DNA from: Lachnospiraceae bacterium MD308
GTDB lineage: Bacteria > Bacillota > Clostridia > Lachnospirales > Lachnospiraceae
DNA: 64,000 bases
Assembly (NCBI GenBank): GCA_000403475.2
Contig: KE159797.1
Coordinates: forward strand, 251,144-315,143
Direction: 5' to 3'
Both the position numbers and the translations under genes were made by a program. This document shows, one piece after another, positions 44,757 to 53,613 of the stretch; position 1 is the first letter of the stretch, and each line of letters opens with the position of its first letter. A model generated the notes under the pieces. The model did not search any database. It was given only the letters and a program-made list of their open reading frames with translations, and was not told the origin of the DNA.

Positions 44757-46302
44757 ACAGAAAATCCTCCTCTTCGCTCTTTCTCTTTCTTTTTTTACGT
44801 TCCTTAAGGATAATGACTGCTGCAGCCGCCATCGCCAAAATTCCAATCGCAATCACAATCGGTACGATCGGCAATCCGCCCGATGCCTCTTCCTCCATCG
44901 GAATTTCGCCTACATCCATACCTTCATCCATGCCTTCAGTCACTTCAAGCATCAACTCTTTCTGCTCTGTGGTAGCCTCTCCCTCTTCATTCTCGTAACT
45001 CATGGTCATTGTCACCGGCTCCGGCCCCTGTGTTGGCTGGGTTCCTTTCAGCATCGCATCTATCGATGCAGTAGCGCCGGATTCTACATTTCCGACAAAT
45101 ACCTCTTCTTTCTCGATGCAATTCCCCTCGAAGGTAGCCCTCACATTGTAAAGCTTAATACGTCCAAGGTTATAAAGATTGCACATTACATTGGCCTCGT
45201 CATCGACAGAAACACTCTCCGGATTAATCTCAAAATCACTGAATTCAAATCTCGCGTCCTGTTTAACCGGAATCGAAAGGCTGGATGTCGCCTCTACTGC
45301 ATTCGCGCTGGCATCCTCATATTTCATACTCAATTCTACGCTGTATGGCTTCTGCAAAAGATCTGACTTCGCATTCAGCTTAATGGAGATGTCCGCTGTC
45401 CCGTTAGCCCTCATGCCTTCTAAATAAATGGAGCTGCTCCCGGATGACGGAAGGAACGCAGGCGCCGTTGTCTGTTCGTCGGAGCCTTCCTCCGGCGCAT
45501 TGAGGTCAAACAACATATTTTTTACTCTTGTTTTCTTGGATGTATTTTTCAGATGAACAATGAGTGTAAAATCAGTTCCGGCTTTAACATTAATCGGCTT
45601 AGTGTCAAACCCTGTCACGATAACTCTCGGTACAGTTCCGTCGCCGCCGCCTTCTCCTCCGCCGCCACCGCCGGAGTAGGATGGTTCGCCGTTGCTGAAT
45701 CCGCCTTCTTCACCAAAGGGAGGATCTATTATAGTCTCCTTTTTTTCTTTTTTCTTCTCATCATCTTCTTTTTCTTTTGGCGTCTTATCTGTGACATGTA
45801 CCTCTAATGGTTTGTCCTCTTTCTTCTCTTCGGGTTTGGCGGTTGTCTTTATGTAGAAATCCTTGTAAATGGCTCCTGAATACCCATCATAAGTACACTT
45901 AAAATATATTTTATGATTTTTTGTTTCACTGTTATCTTTCTCTTTAAAAGAAAACCGAATCACCTTGCTTTTTGTCTCACCCGCAAGACTTTCTATAGTT
46001 ACCGAGTCGTCTTGGCTATCCTTTTGAAACGGCCATTTATCAAATGCCTCCTCGTTTTCAAAATATGGTTCAATCTTGATATTTTTGATTTCATCTTTTC
46101 CGGTATTTGTAATAAACATACCCACAGTATTACTTTTCTGGTATTCAAATGTAGGCACTACATTACTTTCTACCTCCCATTTTATCTCCGGCTTTTTCTC
46201 ATCTTCCGCTGCCCGCGCCGGCACTTCCACTCCTGCTCCGGCAAGCACCACTGCTGCAAGCACTGCTGCCGTTCCTCTGATTAATTCCTTCCATCTTCTC
46301 AT
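44722..46302 (-). CDS. Secreted, membrane-anchored COG1361/CARDB-like protein
   Basis: This 526-aa protein has an N-terminal signal peptide ending near ARAAEDEKK, several Ig-like beta-sandwich repeats (for example VGMFITNTGKDEIKNIKIEP, LIVHLKNTSKKTRVKNMLFD and MCNLYNLGRIKLYNVRATFE), a Gly-rich linker, and a C-terminal membrane helix with a basic/acidic tail. Such COG1361 domains often accompany ABC permeases as an accessory subunit. It overlaps the ATPase gene by 4 bp (ATGA) and the permease gene by 35 bp, so all three are coupled. Confidence 0.8.
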   Translation of the reverse strand: MRRWKELIRGTAAVLAAVVLAGAGVEVPARAAEDEKKPEIKWEVESNVVPTFEYQKSNTVGMFITNTGKDEIKNIKIEPYFENEEAFDKWPFQKDSQDDSVTIESLAGETKSKVIRFSFKEKDNSETKNHKIYFKCTYDGYSGAIYKDFYIKTTAKPEEKKEDKPLEVHVTDKTPKEKEDDEKKKEKKETIIDPPFGEEGGFSNGEPSYSGGGGGGEGGGDGTVPRVIVTGFDTKPINVKAGTDFTLIVHLKNTSKKTRVKNMLFDLNAPEEGSDEQTTAPAFLPSSGSSSIYLEGMRANGTADISIKLNAKSDLLQKPYSVELSMKYEDASANAVEATSSLSIPVKQDARFEFSDFEINPESVSVDDEANVMCNLYNLGRIKLYNVRATFEGNCIEKEEVFVGNVESGATASIDAMLKGTQPTQGPEPVTMTMSYENEEGEATTEQKELMLEVTEGMDEGMDVGEIPMEEEASGGLPIVPIVIAIGILAMAAAAVIILKERKKRKRKSEEEDFLYELDGSSEDEQ

Positions 46303-47012
46303 TGTTGTTCTTCCTCCCTCGTTCTTCCATGTTCTTCTATTTTTATAATCTTTCCGTCGCTAATGTGGAATACTCTGTCTGCATAGGTTGCCAGGTGATT
46401 ATCATGAGTAACCATAACAAGCGTTTTCTTTTGTTCCCTGACAACTCTCTGCATCAGCTTCATCACATCCTCCGATGTATGCGAGTCCAGGTTTCCTGTC
46501 GGCTCGTCAGCAAATATAATCTTGGGGTCCACCACCAATGCTCTGGCAACGCCTACTCTCTGCTGCTGTCCTCCCGACATCTGATTCGGCATATGTTTCC
46601 TGTGTTTCCGAAGTCCCACAAGCTCCAGCATCTGCTTCGCTTTCTTTGTTCGAGTCTTTCGCTCCTCTCCTCTGAAGCTTAAGGGGAGGGCAACATTCTC
46701 CACCGCATTCATCGTCCCCATGAGATGAAACGATTGAAAGATAAATCCTACATTATTTCTCCGAAAAGCAACCAACTCACCCTCTTTAAGATTCTCAATA
46801 TGCTGGCCTCCGATAACGATGGAACCCTTCGTGGGCTTTTCCAACCCTGCAAGCATATTAAGGAGTGTTGACTTTCCGGAACCGGAAGTTCCTACAATCG
46901 CACAGAACTCTCCATGATGTATGTCGAAATCCACCCCGTCTAATGCACGTACTGTCTCATCCCCGACTTTATAAAGTTTATACAGGTTCCTGACCTGAAT
47001 TACCTGTTCCAT
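46299..47012 (-). CDS. ABC transporter ATP-binding protein (MacB/LolD-type)
   Basis: This 237-aa ATPase has Walker A GTSGSGKSTLLNMLAGLE, Q-loop FIFQSFHLMGTMNAVENV, signature MSGGQQQRVGVARALV, Walker B KIIFADEPTGNLD and the H-loop MVTHDNHLA. This is the MacB/LolD class, which pairs with FtsX-type permeases, as encoded two genes downstream. It is the first gene of the coupled trio. Confidence 0.94.
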   Translation of the reverse strand: MEQVIQVRNLYKLYKVGDETVRALDGVDFDIHHGEFCAIVGTSGSGKSTLLNMLAGLEKPTKGSIVIGGQHIENLKEGELVAFRRNNVGFIFQSFHLMGTMNAVENVALPLSFRGEERKTRTKKAKQMLELVGLRKHRKHMPNQMSGGQQQRVGVARALVVDPKIIFADEPTGNLDSHTSEDVMKLMQRVVREQKKTLVMVTHDNHLATYADRVFHISDGKIIKIEEHGRTREEEQQ

Positions 47013-47107
47013 AATATGTACATCTTCCTTTTATCCCAATTATTTATACCTATAATAACACAGATTCCGAAATACTTTCATTAGAAAATCGAAAAAATTT
47101 CTTAAGA

Positions 47108-47136
47108 TTGCACCTTTACTTTCTTTATGGTAATAT
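47108..47136 (+). promoter_or_regulatory. Promoter of the 83-aa gene
   Basis: TTGCAC (47108-47113), 17 bp, TAATAT (47131-47136). It lies 30 bp upstream of the ATG, in the divergent region with the ABC trio. Confidence 0.5.
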
Positions 47137-47166
47137 ATTGAGAACAAATAGAAAGGACTTTCAGAT

Positions 47167-47418
47167 ATGATTGCTACGCCCGGATTATCTATTAATTTCT
47201 TAAAAAAAGAGAATTATACCGGTTCTCATGCCGGCTCACGCTACTATTTAAGCAGCGCCGATGATAAAATTAAAGTCTGTATTTACCCGGAGCCCTGGTG
47301 CTTTGAGGCAACGCCTGATGATGATAAAATCTGGAATGAATTCCCGCTTTCTCCGGAGGGACTTGAGGACGCCATAGAATGGATTGATAGTTCTGTAAGT
47401 AAAACTAAAAAAGCATGA
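47167..47418 (+). CDS. Hypothetical protein, 83 aa
   Basis: This small soluble acidic protein has YTGSHAGSRYYLSSADDKIK and VCIYPEPWCFEATPDDDKIW. No family is recognised. Support as a gene: a promoter-like pair upstream, AAAGGA nine bases before the ATG, no overlap with other genes, and a hairpin after the stop. The WCFEATP and PLSPEGLEDAIEWI segments look like a conserved fold rather than random translation. Confidence 0.66.
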   Translation: MIATPGLSINFLKKENYTGSHAGSRYYLSSADDKIKVCIYPEPWCFEATPDDDKIWNEFPLSPEGLEDAIEWIDSSVSKTKKA

Positions 47419-47457
47419 GACATTCTCATTCTTACTATCATCGAATATCTCATGCTT
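47403..47457. terminator. Shared hairpin between the 83-aa gene and the Na/Pi gene
   Basis: A 10-bp stem AAGCATGAGA/TCTCATGCTT (47411-47420 with 47448-47457) has a 27-nt loop. On the minus strand it ends in UUUUAGUUUU, so it should terminate the Na/Pi cotransporter transcript. It may also serve the converging 83-aa gene. Confidence 0.6.
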
Positions 47458-47485
47458 CCTATTTGATTATAATCGTGTCTTAACA

Positions 47486-49120
47486 CTAACCTTTCAATAC
47501 TTCTTCAACAATATTTCTCGCATGGTCCGAGATACGTTCTAAGCCTACAAGGGCATCCAGAAAAACGATTCCGGCCTCCGTACTGCACTGATTGTCGGCA
47601 AGCCTTGCGATATGCTTTGTTCTGAGCCGGATTTCCAGTTCGTCAATTCTGGTTTCTTTTTCGATTACTTTCAGCGCCTTTTCCTGGCTGTTATCCCTGA
47701 ACGCCTCTATCGCGTACCTGTAACTGTCGATGGTCTCTGACATGATTTCTTCCATATGAGATTTTGCAATATCTGAAAACGTAACCTTCTTTTCTATCAT
47801 TGTCTCTGCATACTCAGAAATATTTTCACAGTAATCACTTACACGCTCAATATCAGATAAGATCTGCAGAAGATGCGCCACCGTCTCATGTTCCTTTTCA
47901 CTAATCTGCATCGTACTTAGTTTTACTGCATAATCAGTGATTCCCGCACATAGCTTATCTACCGTAGATTCGTCCTCCCTGACCTGGTCAATGGCTGCCT
48001 GCGTCTTGGAAAATAAGATATCCCTGACTGTCTCCATCGTCCCCATAACCAGTTCTCCCATACGGATTGCTTCATTAATTGTAGATTGCAGGGCGATACC
48101 AGGAGTCTCTAAAAGACGCTCGTCCAAAAGAACCTTGCCCGGGTCCTGTTCATTTTCCTTGACACTGCCGATTTTCTTTGCCAGCTTTATAATCAGGTTC
48201 GAAGCCGGGAACAAAAGAACCGTCGTTCCGATATTAAAAATAGTATGAACCAAACTGATCTGCGTCTGGGTGATTGCCCCAACCCCTGCCTGCGGATTCA
48301 TAAATTCAAAATATACTATTGCAACTGCGCTGAACAACACTGTTCCGATAACGTTAAACAAAAGATGCATAAGCGCTGCTGTCTTCGCATTCTTTTTCGC
48401 GCCAAGTCCGGAAAGAATCGCAGTCACACAAGTACCAATATTCTGGCCCATGATAATATAGATTGCTGCGCTAAATGGTACTAATCCCGCTGCCGCAAGA
48501 CTCTGTAAGATACCTACCGATGCAGACGAGCTCTGAATAATCGCTGTCACGACAGCTCCCGCAAGAATCCCCAGCACCGGACTTTGCCCGAGAACCACGA
48601 ACATGTTCACGAATCCCTCAAATTCTCTCAAAGGTTCGACCGCTTCCGACATAGTTGTAATGCCGATAAACAAAAGTCCGAACCCAATCACGATGCTTGA
48701 GATATCCTTTGTCGAACGCCTTTTCCCGGTCAGCATCATTACAACGCCGGCAATCACCGCAACCGGCGCCAGCTTCGACGGGCTTAAAAACTCTGCCCAC
48801 TCCACAGAAGATACCAGCCACCCCGTCACGGTCGTACCGATGTTGGCTCCCATGATCACACCCATCGCCTGGGTAAGGTTCATAAGTCCGGCATTAACAA
48901 ATCCAACTACCATGACCGTCGTAGCGGATGAGCTTTGAATGACTGCTGTAATTGCAGCTCCCAAAAGCACGCCCATAAGCTTATTCTTTGTCAAGATCTC
49001 AAGCAGTGATTTCATCTTATTTCCTGCTGCATTCTCAAGACCCTGCGCCATAATCTGCATACCATAAATGAACATTCCGAGTCCACCTGCAAATGGTATG
49101 ATAATATCCAAGTATTCCAT
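47486..49120 (-). CDS. Na/Pi cotransporter family protein with PhoU-like domain
   Basis: This 544-aa protein has two inverted repeats of the NptA/SLC34 type, each with a QSSSATTVMVVGFVNAGLM- or QSSSASVGILQSLAAAGLV-like motif, within eight or more membrane segments. The cytoplasmic C-terminal ~200 residues are helical and PhoU-like. It is expected to move phosphate with sodium, though some relatives move other anions. It is a single gene with GGGAGGA as ribosome binding site. Confidence 0.9.
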   Translation of the reverse strand: MEYLDIIIPFAGGLGMFIYGMQIMAQGLENAAGNKMKSLLEILTKNKLMGVLLGAAITAVIQSSSATTVMVVGFVNAGLMNLTQAMGVIMGANIGTTVTGWLVSSVEWAEFLSPSKLAPVAVIAGVVMMLTGKRRSTKDISSIVIGFGLLFIGITTMSEAVEPLREFEGFVNMFVVLGQSPVLGILAGAVVTAIIQSSSASVGILQSLAAAGLVPFSAAIYIIMGQNIGTCVTAILSGLGAKKNAKTAALMHLLFNVIGTVLFSAVAIVYFEFMNPQAGVGAITQTQISLVHTIFNIGTTVLLFPASNLIIKLAKKIGSVKENEQDPGKVLLDERLLETPGIALQSTINEAIRMGELVMGTMETVRDILFSKTQAAIDQVREDESTVDKLCAGITDYAVKLSTMQISEKEHETVAHLLQILSDIERVSDYCENISEYAETMIEKKVTFSDIAKSHMEEIMSETIDSYRYAIEAFRDNSQEKALKVIEKETRIDELEIRLRTKHIARLADNQCSTEAGIVFLDALVGLERISDHARNIVEEVLKG

Positions 49121-49275
49121 AATTTTCCTCCCACGTATTTACCAGACTGTCACTGTCTGTTAAACTCACAATATCATGCAGCGGTCTCAAAAACAATATG
49201 CAATTATAGATGATTATTTACAGTTATTTTCATCTTTACTTGTCAAATCTTCACAATCCGGTTGCAATAAAAAGA

Positions 49276-49638
49276 TTATTTCTTCATCTTCGGCTCACAA
49301 ATCAGTGATGCCAGATATCCGAACACAAGCGCTGCACAGATTCCTACCGCACTTGCCTTGAACCCTCCAAGGAAAATCCCGATAAAGCCTTCCTTGTCAA
49401 CGGCCTCCTTCACGCCTTTCCACAAAAGATTGCCGAATCCTGCCAGCGGGACACTTGCTCCTGCCCCCGCATAGTCCTGAATCGGCTGGTAGATATGAAG
49501 CGCCCCAAGAATCGCGCCGCTGCATACTAAAAGTACCATCACCCTTCCGGGCATCAGCTTCGTGCGGTCCAAAAGAATCTGTGAAAGCGCGCAGATTAAG
49601 CCTCCAACCCAGAATGCATTTATATAATCCATATACAT
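49276..49638 (-). CDS. spoVAE: Stage V sporulation protein AE
   Basis: This 120-aa membrane protein has about four hydrophobic segments and the SpoVAE/SpoVAC pattern: FWVGGLICALSQILLDRTKL and YAGAGASVPLAGFGNLLWKG. It is part of the SpoVA complex in the forespore inner membrane that moves Ca-dipicolinate into the spore and out at germination. It is the last gene of spoVAA-AB-AC-AD-AE. The ATG at 49632 may be used instead, having better spacing to AAGGAG. Confidence 0.92.
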   Translation of the reverse strand: MYMDYINAFWVGGLICALSQILLDRTKLMPGRVMVLLVCSGAILGALHIYQPIQDYAGAGASVPLAGFGNLLWKGVKEAVDKEGFIGIFLGGFKASAVGICAALVFGYLASLICEPKMKK

Positions 49639-49649
49639 TTTCTCCTTCC

Positions 49650-50654
49650 CTAACAGTGCTCTAAAACAATACCATGGGCAATGCCCGGTACGCTCGCCCC
49701 TTCATTGAAGCTTACCGTTGACATAAGCGCTCCGGTAGGAACGAACAGGATTCTCTTCCACTCTCCCCGCTCAAGCTTCGGCAGCACATATGCCGACAGC
49801 ACCGACGCGGCGCAGCCGCAGCCGCTTCCTCCGGCATGAGTATCCTGCTTATTCTGGTCAAAAATCATCATTCCGCAATCAACATGATTCTTTTTAATAT
49901 CTATCTCTTTTCCCCTCATCAGATCAAACAGGATACTCTGCCCCACATACCCCAGATCTCCGGTAATAATCCGGCTGTAATCATCCGGTTCACGCCCAAA
50001 GTCTTTCAGGTTCCTCTCAATCGTGTCCGCCGCAGCCGGCGCCATACATGCACCCATATTCTGGGAATCTTTCAGTCCATAATCTACAATTTTTCCTACC
50101 GTTATACCGGTAATCCTCACATGGCTTCGTTTTTTTCCAACCAAAAAAGCACCGCTCCCTGTCACTGTCCACTGAGCGGACAATGGCCTCTGGTTCGCAT
50201 AACTTAAAGGAAAGCGAAATTCCTTCTCCGCACTTCCAAAATGACTTGACGTTACAGCAAGCATGTAATCTCCGTAACCTCCCGCCACGCTCATAGAAGC
50301 AAGCGCAAGCGCTTCCCCGGAAGTAGAGCACGCCCCGAACAGCCCAAACAGCGGAATTCCAAGCTCCTCAACCCCCAGCGATGTAGCAATTCCCTGACGG
50401 AGCAGATCGCCTCCGAAGAGAAACCTTATATCCTCTTTGTGAAGATGGGCTTTTCCCATAGCCAGTATACATGCCTCTTTTTGCATGGTACTCTCAGCAG
50501 CCTCCCACGTATCTTCGCCAAAAAGATTCTCCGTCTCCACCATGTCAAACATCTTTCCAAGAGGCCCCTCGCCTTCTTTTTTCCCTGCAACAGACGCACT
50601 TGACACCACATAAGGCGACTGTTCAAACGCGATACTCTGCAATCCCTGTGTCAT
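49650..50654 (-). CDS. spoVAD: Stage V sporulation protein AD
   Basis: This 334-aa soluble, thiolase-fold protein is the dipicolinic-acid-binding member of the SpoVA complex. It shows LFGACSTSGEALALASMSVA near the position of the thiolase nucleophile, TGDLGYVGQSIL, and AGGSGCGCAASVLSAY near the C-terminus. It sits between spoVAC and spoVAE, as in B. subtilis. Confidence 0.94.
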   Translation of the reverse strand: MTQGLQSIAFEQSPYVVSSASVAGKKEGEGPLGKMFDMVETENLFGEDTWEAAESTMQKEACILAMGKAHLHKEDIRFLFGGDLLRQGIATSLGVEELGIPLFGLFGACSTSGEALALASMSVAGGYGDYMLAVTSSHFGSAEKEFRFPLSYANQRPLSAQWTVTGSGAFLVGKKRSHVRITGITVGKIVDYGLKDSQNMGACMAPAAADTIERNLKDFGREPDDYSRIITGDLGYVGQSILFDLMRGKEIDIKKNHVDCGMMIFDQNKQDTHAGGSGCGCAASVLSAYVLPKLERGEWKRILFVPTGALMSTVSFNEGASVPGIAHGIVLEHC

Positions 50655-50678
50655 ATACTTTACCTGCCTTTTCTATGA

Positions 50679-51137
50679 TTATATTATCCCTGCGATTTTT
50701 CCAATCCAGTATAAAAATCCAAGCACCCAGCTTGTAAACACTCCATACAGAATCACCGGCCCCGCAATGGTAAATATCTTACATCCAATTCCCATCACCT
50801 GACCTTCCTTCTGGAATTCAATCGCCGGAGCCGCTACAGAATTAGCAAAACCGGTAATCGGAACCAGTGCCCCTGCCCCGCCCCACTTTGCAATCCGCGG
50901 ATAAATATTCAATGCGGTAAGAACAACACTTAACAAGATTAATATCATAGATGTCCAGCCGCCGCTGATATCCTTATCAAGTCCCATCTTTTCACAATAA
51001 TTCAAAACACTCTGCCCAATCGCACAGATTATACCGCCTGTAATAAATGCTTTCGTCATATTTACAGGAAGATTGTGCACAGGCGTCTTCTGTTTCACAT
51101 AATTTTCATATGCTTCCTGCTGCTTTTTTCTATCCAC
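50679..51137 (-). CDS. spoVAC: Stage V sporulation protein AC
   Basis: This 152-aa membrane protein of the SpoVA channel starts VDRKKQQEAYENYVKQKTPV and carries KAFITGGIICAIGQSVLNYC and WGGAGALVPITGFANSVAAP, homologous to SpoVAE. SpoVAC is thought to be a mechanosensitive channel component. The start is GTG at 51137, decided by AAGGAGAGG five bases upstream. Membrane segments are at about 30-50, 60-80 and 105-145. Confidence 0.93.
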   Translation of the reverse strand: MDRKKQQEAYENYVKQKTPVHNLPVNMTKAFITGGIICAIGQSVLNYCEKMGLDKDISGGWTSMILILLSVVLTALNIYPRIAKWGGAGALVPITGFANSVAAPAIEFQKEGQVMGIGCKIFTIAGPVILYGVFTSWVLGFLYWIGKIAGII

Positions 51138-51162
51138 AATACCCTCTCCTTCCAAATTATCA

Positions 51163-51579
51163 TTACCATCCACGATAGAAGAAAATAAGCGCGCCAATTC
51201 CTTTTCCAACTGCCATAGCCACAATAAGATACGGAATACACTTGATAATTTTGGCACGCCTGATAAATATAGGAAATACATTCAAAATCTCCGCCAGCGC
51301 CATAGACCAGCATCCTACAAATATTCCGGCAAAGATTCCAAACACCGGGAGGAACCAGCCACCACCTGGTATTGTCAGATGGTACACCCAGAAGATATTT
51401 CCAAGCATCCCCCCAAGAGCCACACTGTCCTCATAAAGAAGGATATGTTCCCCTGTGTGCGTGCGATCCGCAAAGTCCGAGATAACCCCTAACCCGATAA
51501 TAAAGGAAAACAGACCTGCCGCTACTGCAAACCCCGCGCTAAGTCCCAGAACTGCCAGTATGATCTGAGCCGCCCACAT
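51163..51579 (-). CDS. spoVAB: Stage V sporulation protein AB
   Basis: This 138-aa membrane protein of the SpoVA operon has about four hydrophobic segments and the SpoVAB pattern: VLGLSAGFAVAAGLFSFIIG and VFPIFIRRAKIIKCIPYLIV. The start at 51579 lies 41 bp inside the end of spoVAA and is preceded by AAAGGG; an upstream in-frame ATG at 51612 is further into spoVAA. Confidence 0.88.
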   Translation of the reverse strand: MWAAQIILAVLGLSAGFAVAAGLFSFIIGLGVISDFADRTHTGEHILLYEDSVALGGMLGNIFWVYHLTIPGGGWFLPVFGIFAGIFVGCWSMALAEILNVFPIFIRRAKIIKCIPYLIVAMAVGKGIGALIFFYRGW

Positions 51580-52213
51580 CCAATTCTTTTCCCTTTCTTG
51601 AAAAATCTTCAATCAATGTTGTCTGAATATCATTCTCATACAGACGCATCTCCACTTCCATCGGCGTCGGGTCCACCGTAAACTTCTTCTTGCCAAAATG
51701 GTTGAAAAATGTAAGAATTCCTATGATTACTCCGATGCTGTACGTAAGTTCCAGAATCGTAAATCCTGTACTCCTGGTACCCGTAAGACTTTCATATATC
51801 TGGCCGAACATCTTCGTCACATCAACATCATTATTAAATGCCATCATAGAAAATGCAGCGCCGCAAAAAGTAATTATGACAACGGACAGCGTCTTTACCC
51901 AATGGACAAACTGCCCCGCCGTCTGCTGTTCTTCCAGCGTAACAATGAAATCCTCTTCTCCTACATTCTGGATATCTACATTCGGATATACCTCATGGAT
52001 ACATTCGATAACCTTAAGAATCGATACAGCCGTGCGGTTTTGGTTCTTTTTGTCTGTATTATGGAATTTCAGCAATTTTAAGGTCTTTATCCTTGAAGTA
52101 ACTGACGAATTGGCGCACTCTATTTTCAAGACATCTCCAAGAGTCACTTCCGGCTTTGTCACCTCTATATTACGGTCCGCTTTAATATAGACCGTATCAT
52201 TACATGAAGCCAT
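51539..52213 (-). CDS. spoVAA: Stage V sporulation protein AA
   Basis: This 224-aa protein has an N-terminal soluble domain (VYIKADRNIEVTKPEVTLGD) and two membrane segments near residues 115-140 and 160-180. It ends in a charged tail after MRLYENDIQTTLIEDFSRKG. This matches SpoVAA. The ATG at 52213 has GGAGG five bases upstream and lies 14 bp inside the end of the 65-aa gene. Confidence 0.9.
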   Translation of the reverse strand: MASCNDTVYIKADRNIEVTKPEVTLGDVLKIECANSSVTSRIKTLKLLKFHNTDKKNQNRTAVSILKVIECIHEVYPNVDIQNVGEEDFIVTLEEQQTAGQFVHWVKTLSVVIITFCGAAFSMMAFNNDVDVTKMFGQIYESLTGTRSTGFTILELTYSIGVIIGILTFFNHFGKKKFTVDPTPMEVEMRLYENDIQTTLIEDFSRKGKELDVGGSDHTGSSGT

Positions 52214-52397
52214 AGCATCCTCCGTCATCGGCAGATTGTGCAGTTTCTAAATTCATCTCCGTCTGCCTGACCAATGTCCCTTCACTCATATTCTTGCCTT
52301 TTTTTACATCGCCAAAATAATAAAGCAACCCGATAATAACTGCTGCAGCTACCACGACTGCCAGGCAAAGCCGCAGCCTTCTTCTTGCCTCTTCCAT
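52200..52397 (-). CDS. 65-aa single-pass membrane protein between sigF and spoVAA
   Basis: The protein starts MEEARRRLRLCLAVVVAAAV, with a basic N-terminus and one membrane helix (about 10-28), then a charged/polar tail of ~37 residues. AGGAAGGTG precedes the ATG. A near-perfect sigma-G promoter lies 27 bp upstream, and its end overlaps the spoVAA start. It is therefore probably the first gene of the forespore spoVA transcript. I know no named homologue. Confidence 0.72.
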   Translation of the reverse strand: MEEARRRLRLCLAVVVAAAVIIGLLYYFGDVKKGKNMSEGTLVRQTEMNLETAQSADDGGCYGFM

Positions 52398-52423
52398 ACT
52401 GACACCTTCCTTCGTTTTTCTGT

Positions 52424-52452
52424 TAGTATGCTGCTTTTTTAATAAAATATAC
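52424..52452 (-). promoter_or_regulatory. Sigma-G-type promoter of the spoVA operon
   Basis: On the minus strand GTATA (52452-52448) is separated by 17 bp from CATACTA (52430-52424). This fits the sigma-G consensus GHATR-N17/18-CATNHTA at every defined position. The spoVA operon of B. subtilis is sigma-G dependent, so the position is as expected. Confidence 0.7.
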
Positions 52453-52465
52453 GCATAGAAATATG

Positions 52466-53179
52466 TCAGATTTTTTCTCTCATTTGTTTTAAAATTTTCT
52501 TTTCCATTCTTGATACCTGTACCTGCGAGATGCCAAGCTCCTCCCCGACTTGCGTCTGCGTTCGGTTTGCAAAATACCTGAGATAAATGAGCTGGCGTTC
52601 CGTCTGCTCTAAAGACATCAGAAGATTCCCGAGTACCATATGATCTAATATTTTGTCCTCCTGCCTTTCCTGACCCGGAAGCTTGTCCATCAGCCGAATT
52701 TCCTGCCCATCCTTCTGGTAAATAGATTTTTGCAGGGATTCGATATCACCGCTTGCCTCCATTGCCATCGTTAATTCCTCGATTGAGACAGAAAGCTCCT
52801 GTGCAATCTCCGAGAGGAGCGGTTCTCTCCCAAGGCTTTCCTGAAGTCTCTCCTGGCAGAGATATGCTTTATACGCCAATTCCTTGAGTGACCGGCTTAC
52901 CTTAATCATCCCGTCATCCCGCAAGAATCTTTTTATCTCTCCCGAAATCATAGGAACCGCATAGGTGGAGAACTTGACATTGTACGTCAGATCAAACTTG
53001 TCGATTGCTTTTAAAAGCCCGATACTTCCTATCTGAAACAAGTCCTCCGCCTCTGCTCCGCGGTTCATAAAGCGCTTCACAATACACCAGACCAAGCCCG
53101 CATTTTCTTCAACCAACTGTGCTCTTGCTTCTTCATCCCCATCGTGAGACTTCTGAATTAAAGCGATTGTGCGGTCCAT
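52466..53179 (-). CDS. sigF: Sporulation sigma factor SigF
   Basis: SigF (SpoIIAC) is the first forespore-specific sigma factor. The 237-aa protein has region 2 (VWCIVKRFMNRGAEAEDLFQ, then IGLLKAIDKFDLTYNVKFST), region 3 and region 4 (QTQVGEELGISQVQVSRMEK). It is third in spoIIAA-spoIIAB-sigF, overlapping spoIIAB by 22 bp. It is held inactive by SpoIIAB until SpoIIAA is dephosphorylated. Confidence 0.96.
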   Translation of the reverse strand: MDRTIALIQKSHDGDEEARAQLVEENAGLVWCIVKRFMNRGAEAEDLFQIGSIGLLKAIDKFDLTYNVKFSTYAVPMISGEIKRFLRDDGMIKVSRSLKELAYKAYLCQERLQESLGREPLLSEIAQELSVSIEELTMAMEASGDIESLQKSIYQKDGQEIRLMDKLPGQERQEDKILDHMVLGNLLMSLEQTERQLIYLRYFANRTQTQVGEELGISQVQVSRMEKKILKQMREKI

Positions 53180-53613
53180 AATTTCCGTCCTTTACCGATT
53201 GTTTTTTCCATCTTTACAACAGTTCCGTTTCCCGGTGCAGACACTACCTCAAGCTTATCCATAAAGGCCTCCATAAAGGAAAATCCCATACCGGAACGCT
53301 CCAATTCCGGCTTGCTTGTAAAAAGAGGTTCCATCGCCTGCCTGATATCCTCAATTCCTTTTCCCTCATCTCTGACTTCAAGGAAAAGGGTCTGCCCTTT
53401 TGTCCTGCAGTGTATGTAAATATTATGTATCTCATTCTCATACCCATGAATAATTGCATTGGTTACCGCTTCCGACACTGCAGTTTTTACATCCGATACT
53501 TCCTCTACCGTTGGGTTCAGGGAAGTCATAAAAGATGCAACCGCTACTCTGGCAAATGATTCATTAGATGAACGACTGTCAAAAATTACCTGCATTTCAT
53601 TCGTGTTTTCCAT
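53158..53613 (-). CDS. spoIIAB: Anti-sigma F factor SpoIIAB
   Basis: SpoIIAB is a GHKL-fold kinase that binds SigF and phosphorylates SpoIIAA. The 151-aa protein has the N-box VSEAVTNAIIHGYENEIHNI and the G-box ERSGMGFSFMEAFMD. It starts one base after the spoIIAA stop and overlaps sigF. Confidence 0.95.
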   Translation of the reverse strand: MENTNEMQVIFDSRSSNESFARVAVASFMTSLNPTVEEVSDVKTAVSEAVTNAIIHGYENEIHNIYIHCRTKGQTLFLEVRDEGKGIEDIRQAMEPLFTSKPELERSGMGFSFMEAFMDKLEVVSAPGNGTVVKMEKTIGKGRKLWTAQSL

